Assembly: GCA_964412505.1 (NCBI GenBank)
Contig: CAYPOM010000008.1
Location: 1 to 62,702 of the forward strand
Reading direction: 5' to 3'
From: CAYLKK01 sp964412505
GTDB lineage: Bacteria; Pseudomonadota; Alphaproteobacteria; UBA3830; CAYLKK01
Length of the DNA: 62,702 nucleotides
Shown here: piece by piece, positions 8,415 through 17,300 of the stretch
Layout of the letters: every line of letters begins with the position of its first letter
Position numbering within the stretch: position 1 is the stretch's first letter
Position numbers and translations under genes: made by a program
The notes under the pieces: generated by a model
Told to the model about the DNA's origin: nothing
Seen by the model: only the letters and a program-made list of their open reading frames with translations
Databases searched by the model: none

Positions 8415-9935
8415 TTAACACATACCGCAGATAGATCTTGCTTTCATTACGACTTCACATGCGAATTCTGAATCTAATCCTGGTAAGATATCTGTTAACT
8501 CGTCACTAGCCAAATCTGCCAACTGTTGCAAATTCATGATTCCATTTTCACATAAACTTAAAATTTCTTCATTAGAGAAAGCTTCTAAAGCGATTAAATC
8601 CTCATCCACTTTATAATTAGATAACTTTTTAGAAATCTCAGCCTCTTTATTTTCTAAAAACTCCTTAGCTTTGTTTTGCATATTAGCAGCAACATCGTGC
8701 TCTATCTCACCTATCGAACACAACTCTTCAAGATCGATATAAGCCAACTCTTCTACGCTCGAAATACCCTCAGATACCAACCAATGAGCCATCATTTCAT
8801 CGCATCCAATTGCTTCTACAAATTTTGCAGCTAACTCTCTATATTCTTTATTAACTCTTTCTTTCTCTTCACTTTCTGATATAACATCTAATTTCCAGTT
8901 AATTAGCTGAGATGCCAACTTTATATTTTGTCCCTTTTTACCTATAGCTAGACTCAACTGGCTATCTGGAACTAGAACCTCAAAGCACCTGTGATCTTCA
9001 TCTAATATTACTTTTGAAATTTCAGCAGGAGCCAGAGCGTTTACTGCAAACGTCGCAATATCAGGATCCCATAGGACTATATCTACCTTCTCACCTTGTA
9101 ATTCCTGGACTATAGCTTGGACTCTAGATCCCCTTACACCTACACATGCTCCGATAGGATCTATATTTTTATCATGAGAATAAACCGCAATTTTAGCTCT
9201 ACTACCAGGATCTCTAGCAGCCGATTTTATATCAATAATTCCATCATAAATTTCAGGCACTTCTTGTTTAAATAACTGAGCTAAAAACATTGGATGTGTT
9301 CTAGATAAAACTATATTAACACCACGCTCATTCTGCTCCACTTCGACAACATACGCCTTTATTCTATCTCCAATCCTAAAATTTTCTCTAGGAATAAGCT
9401 GATCTTTCCCTATAGAGACCTCCCCCCTACCGACTTCAATAACGATACTCCTGTTATCTACCTTTCTTACAATACCACTGACTATAGTCCCTACTCTATC
9501 TTTAAAAGAGTTATATTGTTTAAGTTTATCTGCATTGCGGAATATCTGAACAACTGACTGTCTACCAATTTGAGCTGCCCAACGCCCGAACTCGATAGGA
9601 GGCAAGTCCTCTGTTATAACATCACCAACCTCTAAATCAGGATTATTTTTTTTAGCATCACTTAGCCTACATTCTGTATATTCATTAATCGTAGGCTGAT
9701 CATCCGAAACTACAGTAACATTCTTTACCAAAGACATCATACCTGTCTTACCGTTTATCTTCGCTCTAATATCGAATTCCAACCCATATTTTGTCTTTGC
9801 AGCTTTCCCAATTGCTTCTTCGATAGCAGAAATCACAACAGCACGATCAAAACCTTTTTCTCCAGCAACAGAATCAATTATCTGCAATAATTCTGCTCCA
9901 TAAAACTTAGAATTCCCCAATAATGATGTATTCAT
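8415..9935 (-). CDS. nusA: transcription termination/antitermination protein NusA
   Basis: A 506-aa RNA polymerase-binding elongation factor. The order is an N-terminal RNAP-binding domain, an S1 domain (VGTIVSGIVRKVDNRSIVIEVG, near residue 148), and two KH domains (IGACVGVRGSRVQAIVQEL and LSLAIGKKGQNIKLASQL). Two Asp/Glu-rich helical repeats of the NusA C-terminal type end the protein. GGGAGAG lies five bases before the ATG. It follows rimP by 11 bases. The small ylxR (DUF448) gene that often sits between nusA and infB is missing, because only 16-25 bases separate them. Confidence 0.96.
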   Translation of the reverse strand: MNTSLLGNSKFYGAELLQIIDSVAGEKGFDRAVVISAIEEAIGKAAKTKYGLEFDIRAKINGKTGMMSLVKNVTVVSDDQPTINEYTECRLSDAKKNNPDLEVGDVITEDLPPIEFGRWAAQIGRQSVVQIFRNADKLKQYNSFKDRVGTIVSGIVRKVDNRSIVIEVGRGEVSIGKDQLIPRENFRIGDRIKAYVVEVEQNERGVNIVLSRTHPMFLAQLFKQEVPEIYDGIIDIKSAARDPGSRAKIAVYSHDKNIDPIGACVGVRGSRVQAIVQELQGEKVDIVLWDPDIATFAVNALAPAEISKVILDEDHRCFEVLVPDSQLSLAIGKKGQNIKLASQLINWKLDVISESEEKERVNKEYRELAAKFVEAIGCDEMMAHWLVSEGISSVEELAYIDLEELCSIGEIEHDVAANMQNKAKEFLENKEAEISKKLSNYKVDEDLIALEAFSNEEILSLCENGIMNLQQLADLASDELTDILPGLDSEFACEVVMKARSICGMC

Positions 9936-9946
9936 ATTTTCTCTCC

Positions 9947-10447
9947 CTATTTCTTAATTTCAAAAATTCTTTTAATTATGCATTTTTTTATATCTTCAAA
10001 TTTAACAGACATTTCACTACTTTCGTCTTTATTTTCATTTTCTATGTCCTTAAACAGAATCTCTACATTACAATCTTCACATTCTTTAATTGAATCTATT
10101 GTCCCTTTGAACCTTTTTCTATTATTTATTTCCCTATTTAATTCAACCTTCACTTTTTCGCCAATGAATCTACGAAAATCTCTCAATTTTACAATAGGAC
10201 GATTTTCTCCTGCAGAGCTAATTTCTAGATTATACTTACCTTCTACTATATCATCAACATCAAGCAGAACCGACGCAATCTTATTACACTCTATGCAATC
10301 TTCAATAGAAACATTACCTCCATCTTGCCTATCAATTAAAACCTGCAAAATATTCGTTTTTCCCAATCTATGCATAGATATTGAAATTATATCAATACCA
10401 AGATTTGCAAATGGAGCCTCTAATATTTTATCGATTTTATTTAACAT
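9947..10447 (-). CDS. rimP: ribosome maturation factor RimP
   Basis: A 166-aa 30S assembly factor. The N-terminal half has DIISISMHRLGKTNILQVLIDR and the signature DCIECNKIASVLLDVDD. The middle has GKYNLEISSAGENRPI, where most RimPs have SSPGxDRPL. The C-terminal SH3-like part is rich in Lys and Glu. Its ATG touches the trmB stop codon with no spacer, indicating translational coupling, and nusA follows 11 bases later. The sequence is divergent, but position and motifs agree. Confidence 0.9.
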   Translation of the reverse strand: MLNKIDKILEAPFANLGIDIISISMHRLGKTNILQVLIDRQDGGNVSIEDCIECNKIASVLLDVDDIVEGKYNLEISSAGENRPIVKLRDFRRFIGEKVKVELNREINNRKRFKGTIDSIKECEDCNVEILFKDIENENKDESSEMSVKFEDIKKCIIKRIFEIKK

Positions 10448-11218
10448 CTACATCTCTCCGCAATCTTTAAAAATCCTTACGTAATAGCACTTCTCACCTC
10501 GTGCAAGCGCTTTTTGCTCATATTTTGTCCTACTCCAACAACACGGTTTTTCAGAGAAAGCACATAATCTAACCGCATCATTATCATCATCTGACCGTTC
10601 TAAATAAACACGCAACTTACTATCGTTATATAATTTATTATACTCTTCCACATTATCCAGAACAAAATCCACATAATGCACCTGATCGCTAGCAAAATTG
10701 ATAACCCCTCGATTTTTTAGTTTATCTGACAAACATCTCAAAAACTGGACGGACATCAACCTACGTTTTATATGTTTTTTCTTAGGCCAAGGATCAGGAA
10801 ACATTACATAAAATTCGTCTAAACTGCAATTTTTCAACTTTAACAATAGATCTCTTGAATCTCCTGGATAAATACGTATATTTTTTATATTATTTTCCTC
10901 AATCAAGACTGCAGCGCTAGCAACACCATTTTCATATGGTTCACATCCAATAAAAACGGCATTTTTATGCCTTTTGGCTCGAGCTACTAAGTGTCCACCA
11001 TTCCCAAATCCTATCTCAAAAATCGCCCTACTATCGCAATCTACAATACAATTATTTTTTTGCTCAAAGAATACCATTGGAGAAATGTCAGACGAGTCTG
11101 GTAGATCTACACCATATACACTAATAATATCAGCTAAAACTTGCTTCTTTCTAGAAGTCAATGTTTTCCCTTTCTTCCTTCCGTAAGTTTTTAGCAAACC
11201 ACCATGAAAATCACTCAT
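10448..11218 (-). CDS. trmB: tRNA (guanine-N7-)-methyltransferase
   Basis: A 256-aa SAM-dependent enzyme that methylates G46 of tRNAs. FEIGFGNGGHLVARA is the SAM-binding loop (about residue 67). FIGCEPYENGVA follows, and MFPDPWPKKKHIKRRL (about residues 138-153) is the diagnostic TrmB motif. It is the first gene of the trmB-rimP-nusA-infB-rbfA operon, an uncommon leader for that cluster. The 180-base gap upstream holds the terminator of the giant-protein operon. Confidence 0.94.
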   Translation of the reverse strand: MSDFHGGLLKTYGRKKGKTLTSRKKQVLADIISVYGVDLPDSSDISPMVFFEQKNNCIVDCDSRAIFEIGFGNGGHLVARAKRHKNAVFIGCEPYENGVASAAVLIEENNIKNIRIYPGDSRDLLLKLKNCSLDEFYVMFPDPWPKKKHIKRRLMSVQFLRCLSDKLKNRGVINFASDQVHYVDFVLDNVEEYNKLYNDSKLRVYLERSDDDNDAVRLCAFSEKPCCWSRTKYEQKALARGEKCYYVRIFKDCGEM

Positions 11219-11352
11219 AACAAAACCAACCGCAATAAACGCGCAAAACGAACATTTTTGATTGAATAATCTAAAGATGCATCATGCTAGCAAAGGATAC
11301 AAACAAAGTCAAGCCTATTCCACAAAAACTACATTTATACTTAATACAAGAA

Positions 11353-11382
11353 AAGCCATCTCACGCAAAGTGAGACAGCTTA
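11353..11382 (-). terminator. Rho-independent terminator of the giant-protein operon
   Basis: On the minus strand AAGCTG-TCTCAC pairs with GTGAGA-TGGCTT around a five-base loop (12 pairs including two G-U), and the last T runs on as TTTTCTTG. It lies about 17 bases after the stop codon of the 2919-aa gene, in the right place to end the two-gene operon before trmB. Confidence 0.8.
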
Positions 11383-11398
11383 TTCTATAGCAAACCAA

Positions 11399-14300
11399 TT
11401 ACTTCTTTTTCTTATTACTCTCTTTTGATGTATACCAGAAAGATGCATAAGGTGACATCTTTATAAAATCCAATTTATTCTTGATTATAGAACGATATAC
11501 TGAATCATGAATTCTAGTTTTAGCATAAGAAGGTGCGTATTGGAAATACTGCATCTCAATAGCCGGTTTTAAGCGAGATACATCTAGCTTATCTACATCA
11601 GTAGAACTTATAGTTTTACTAAAACCAGCTAAAGGTTGCTTAAATTTATCCATAGCCGATTTAGCAACATCGAGATAATCATTCCACCAATTCCAAGAAT
11701 CGTTAAGATCAGCATTCCGAAGCGTATTACGTACTTCTTCCAATGTTTTATCAAAAGCCTTTGCCTGCATAATGTCATTTGAAACAAAAATATCAAACGC
11801 GTTTTTATATGCTTCATTTATCTTAGCAATTAGCGGTTTTTGGTCTTTTTCCTCAAGCATATTAAACACTTCAAGGTCGAGCTCATTAACTTTTTTCCAA
11901 AAATCTAGGTTTTCATTTCCTGCTTTTTGAATAGCTACGATGTCATCAAGTAATTGCGATTTAAAAATCGCAGTTTCAGCTAGTTTTTGAACGTCATCAT
12001 TGGACTCAACGGACTTATCATCGAAATTATCTATAGCAAATTTAATACCTTTAGAGTTAATCGCTTCAGTAAAAGTATCTTTATTTATTTCGACATAAGT
12101 AAATGGATTATCTTTTTTGCTATCTTTACTGCTATTTTCTATAATAATGCTTCCATTATCTAAGTTTAACAACAACTTATCTCCATTATGTTGTTCATTT
12201 TTTCTATTAGCATACACATTCCTATCTGAATCCACATGAAGATATACATTGCTAACATCATTCCACAAAACTGCTTGTCTAGCATATAATCCGAGTTCAT
12301 CGGCATTGATACGTAGAGTTGCCATCCAATCATACCCAACTTTATCAAATAGCGCTATACTATTTTTCCCTGTAAATTTGTCAGTTAACAGCGTATAGCA
12401 CTTATCTTCAGAACCAATCACTTTTATAAAACCTTGCGATGCTAATTCATACACTTCAGACATTTTACAGCTAATGCCTATAGATTTATTGTCTGAAACA
12501 AAAACAAAAGTAGGAGCGCCATTAGTTTTGAAATCGAGCGAGATTGTACCATTTTTATCATCAAACGATACATCATAATATATCACCTCAGAAGAATAGA
12601 CACTGACTCGTGACAAATCTGATAATACTTGAGTTCCATCTTCATTCAACACTCTTACTACATCAGATATCTCATCATACCAACCATACAAATCAGTTCC
12701 TAAAATTTTATACGCTTTTAATAAAGCGTCATTCTCAAATAACACCAAATCATCGTTAACTTTTATTCTATCGAATGTAAGTCCCGCGGAGGAAGGAGAC
12801 TCTGGTTGATAAAACTCTAATACATTTCTACCATTATTATTATAAAACTTAAACCAAACAAACTCAGCCAGACTGCCAGAAAGTGGTGTAATATAACCAT
12901 TTTGGATATTAAAGCTACAGATTACATAATTGGAACTATCTGTTACAATGGCCGTATCATTTTGATCGATATAGATACACCCAAGATAATTTGAATTACT
13001 ATCGAAGAAGTAGTTCACATTATATTTAGTGCATTTCCAAACATTATTATATAGATATTCGCATTCCCATTTGTTGTCACTAAGGTCAGTTATTATTTTT
13101 AATAGCTTAAAATTAGTTACTCCATTGTGATCAACATCTTTCTTAATCTGCATATTATTATAACTAAATAATTGACCAGAATTTAAGCTATCCCAACATG
13201 CAACCATATTATTTGTATTGCTATCAACTAAAACTAGTTTGTCTAATTTTGGAAGAGTAAGCAACTTTCCTTCAAGGCCAGGTACGCTATAAAGCTTAGC
13301 GTCTTTCTCTATTTTACAGTTTACATGTTCACTTCCTCCAGACTTATCAGTAAATTTCATTTTAAGCTTCTTAAATTCCGAAAGAGATTTTTCCGAATTT
13401 TCACAATCATAAGGTTTAAATAAGTACTGCGAACCATCAGATAATTTTACAATTTTATAATCAGTCTCACCATGTGTAATGGTGTCATCATTTTGCGACA
13501 CATCGTATGTAAATAACTTACGATTATCTAGAATGACTAATTTACCGTTTTGGAATTTATAATATAAATTTTCAACACCTGAAACTTTCTTCACATCTTG
13601 AACACTATAATCACAAGTAATCTGATCAATATCTACAGAAACTATATTATCTTTATATATTGTCTTTGTTGCCAGTTCAGATTCTATCCTTTTTTTCTCT
13701 GTATTATACAATCCTATGTACGCACTACATACATCCGATATCTTGCTAGTTCTGAATCCATTAAACTCATTTAAACCAGTTAATAATCCCATGTACATAT
13801 TTTGAATCGATTGATTCAACTCATCCTTTGCCGAATCAAATGCATGAGTATTTGCCGACAAACGAACTTTTTGAACCGCATCTCCACTTAAACTAGTCTT
13901 ACTTTTAAGCATATTTAATACCGCTTCCGATACCGACTTACTTAACAAATAATCACTAACCAGCTTGGCATTTACAAAATTATATATTTTTTGAAGTATT
14001 AAATCGCACTTTTTATTACAATTCAGCAACGAACTCATCCCCATTTCTCGTTTAACGTTGTCTTTAAACGATTCCTGATCCATCGCCACATACTTCAGAC
14101 ATACATTCCCCATATTCGTAATTTCAGCTTGTATTTTGCTACTAAGATTTTCAACTTGAATATGATCGGTAGTGATTTTTTGTAGAGCTTGATTACCTAG
14201 CCAATCAGTGTTACTTAAATATTTATCTAAATACGCCTGGGATTTCTTACCTTTTTTAATATACTCACCGATACCATATAGATACTCAGCAGTATGTAAC

Positions 14301-17300
14301 ACCTCAGCAACATCTACGCTATTATTTGGATTACGTATCATATCTCCTGTCACCAGCATGTCATACCAACAAGCAAGGATTTTATACTTATAACACAATT
14401 GGAATAATTCAGCGCCTGAGTTTTCTATATTTTGTAGTTTTTCAAATCCACCGTTATTATAACATACAGTAGCCAAAGCATGTGCTTTTGCCAGACGTTC
14501 CTCAGTTCTACTGAACATACCACCATCTTCATAACAAAATGAGCAGACAGATAAAATACTGTCAAGAACTTGATCAACGAATCTAGAATACGAAACAACA
14601 TTATAATGTACAGGATGGTCAAACATCGATAGACTTTGTTGAATCCCTTCAAATGACTTAATAGCCTTTAAAACATCACTCTTATACCATTCATAAGCCA
14701 TTAATTTAGCAAAATATCCAGAGCTTATACGCTCTGTTTTTAAAAATTTCAATATTCCTATTTTTGTATTGTCATCATATTTTATTACACTATCACAAAC
14801 TTTACGTAAATAACCGTCATTGTAATTAGCGCTTAAAGAGCCTACAACTTGAATCATTTCCAATAAAGAATTCTGTAATTCATCTTTAACGTTTTTCAAT
14901 GTCTTATAAATCGCATCTTTATTCTCTGCATCCACAGCGTTAGCAAATCCACATTTTACTAACAGGCTTGCAGTTTCCTTCATAAAGTTACCAGAGCTAT
15001 GATATTTCAAACCCCAATATTCACTATCTTCACATTTATTAGAAATTTGTTGCATTAAGTCAACATATTCACTGTCTTTCTTATTATATTGCGTACCGTT
15101 ATATTGCTTATACTGATCCGTATACATCCATACGATATCACTAAAACCTCTACCAAATGCATTTACTTGATCAGCATATTTTCTATCTTTGAAAGTTTGC
15201 TCGTTCTCCAAATAACGCTGGAACATATTCACAACGTCTAAAAATGATCCCATTGCAAAAGGAAATTTATCTAATACTCCTTTATCGCACGATTCAGATA
15301 ACTCTACTCCAGGAGAAATATGCGCAGTGTGAATTCGATACACTAAAGCCTTATATATAGCCACAACAGTATCCGCAGTTATACATAATCCTTGCGGAGA
15401 CGAAGCTCTAGAATCCAACGCTATTCCACCTGTGCTTAAAACATCGATTACATTTCGTAATTCACTATAAGATATTTTGCAATCATATGTATTTAAGATA
15501 TACTCCAAAAATTCAGTTATCTTATTAGAGACAAAATCCGCTTGGCTCTTTACGGAGTTACGACTATCCCCATTCTCATAATCCTCATTCTTATCAGACA
15601 ATGCTATATATTTCAGTACACTTGCAAAAGAAACCAATTTTGCAATAAAAACTTCAAACTGATTTTCTTCTATCTCATCCGCAGATATTGCATTATTTAA
15701 TGCATTTGATATTTTTGCCATTATAATAGTAAAATCTGATTTATAACGAGAATGTAGCTTATCTTCTAAAGATCTATATGCATTTGAATTGCTTTTCTGA
15801 GTTTTTAAAATTCGCACTTGCGAAGTGTTAATGTATTGTTCTATATCTTTTGCGCCAAGGATAATGGCATTTGCACCAATATTTTCGTCGACACTATCAC
15901 CTTTTGACTTTTCTCGCATACCTTCATCTGATTTAACACTCTGTGATTTAAATGTTGTATATGCCGTACTTAAAACAGATATACCACACATATTCGAATG
16001 TTTCATTTGCAACATACCTCCATCATCACTAAAGAGGCATCCACCTTCAGCTAGAGAATACGATGTTCCCTGCAAGTTATATTCATTGTATTTTCCACTA
16101 AGCATAAGAGCCAACATACTAACTAAAGTATTCCCAAACTTGGCATCAACGCGGTTAATGTTATTTACAAAAAAATTAAAATTCTCTTTTCCCGAGTCAT
16201 TGTCTTTCTTGTTAATATAATCATTAAAATAATGCACTGTATTCACTTTATCGTAAATACATGAATTGAACTCTTTGATCTTATCCTCACCCCTATAAAG
16301 TGATTTCTTTTTTGTATTTCTCTGCATTAGATAAAACCGATTACTGTTTGTTTCATAACACAGAAACAGCGGAACATTTTCACCCAAATTTTCCACGTTA
16401 CTAAACCCTGTATTAATGGAAACCCTCCTCAAATGATCATTTAAGTACTTTAAAGTAGAACTGTTACTGTCACTCTTTGAAATTACGGCGGTAGGATCTA
16501 TAGGTAAATAGAACAATTTTCCACCAGAACTGTTTTCCTTCATCTTCTGATCAACTACAGCTTTAAAATCTGGATAAATATCAATAAGCGTAAAGACAAG
16601 AAAATCATGCAAAGAAATATCCTTCATTAAATGCTTAACTTTATCTGAGCCAAAAATTATAGAATATGGATTAGCAAAAAGAACATTAATTCTATTAATT
16701 TTATTGTCTGGATTTATATCTTTGGGCAAATGTTTGTTCTGCCCTGTGCTTTGCCATTGAGAATAACTATCTAAAATAGCCTTTGCAAGTAAATCGGTAC
16801 TACGTTTATATTCAGCAAGCTTACTAACATTTGTTCCTGCACCATCCAAAAACCGTAATATAGAAAAATCATTTCCTACACTAAATGCGACAGAATCAAG
16901 AACTGAATTCCTACACGCAATGATCTTATCACGTACATTATTTATTATACCTTTACATTCCTCTAAGGCATCACTTATTGTATCGCTATTCTCAACCTTT
17001 TTTAGAGCTTCTTCGGCTCTGAGCAAAGAACTATCTATCTCTTCAATAGTATCTTGTATAGCTTGTCTTATATTCTCAGCTGGAAACAACATAGACTTAA
17101 ACTTATCCGAAAGAGGATTAGATTCTGTATCTGCTACTTTAGGTGAAATTTTATTAACATACTCCAAGACAGCCTTTAACGCATCTTTATAAGCTGTTAA
17201 AGTTTGTTCTATATTAAGACGCAAAATAAGGAGGAGATAATCATTAGCTTTGTTTTCTCGCTTAGCAACACCTGAGCTGCTAATATTCTCATTGATAACT

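Noticed and set aside
5722..8434. Plus-strand open frames opposite infB
   Set aside because: They are antisense shadows of a well-supported gene, with no ribosome sites or recognisable domains.
9978..10484. 168-codon plus-strand frame opposite rimP
   Set aside because: It mirrors rimP, is rich in Ser/Leu/Phe as expected for an antisense frame, and would conflict with the tight operon.
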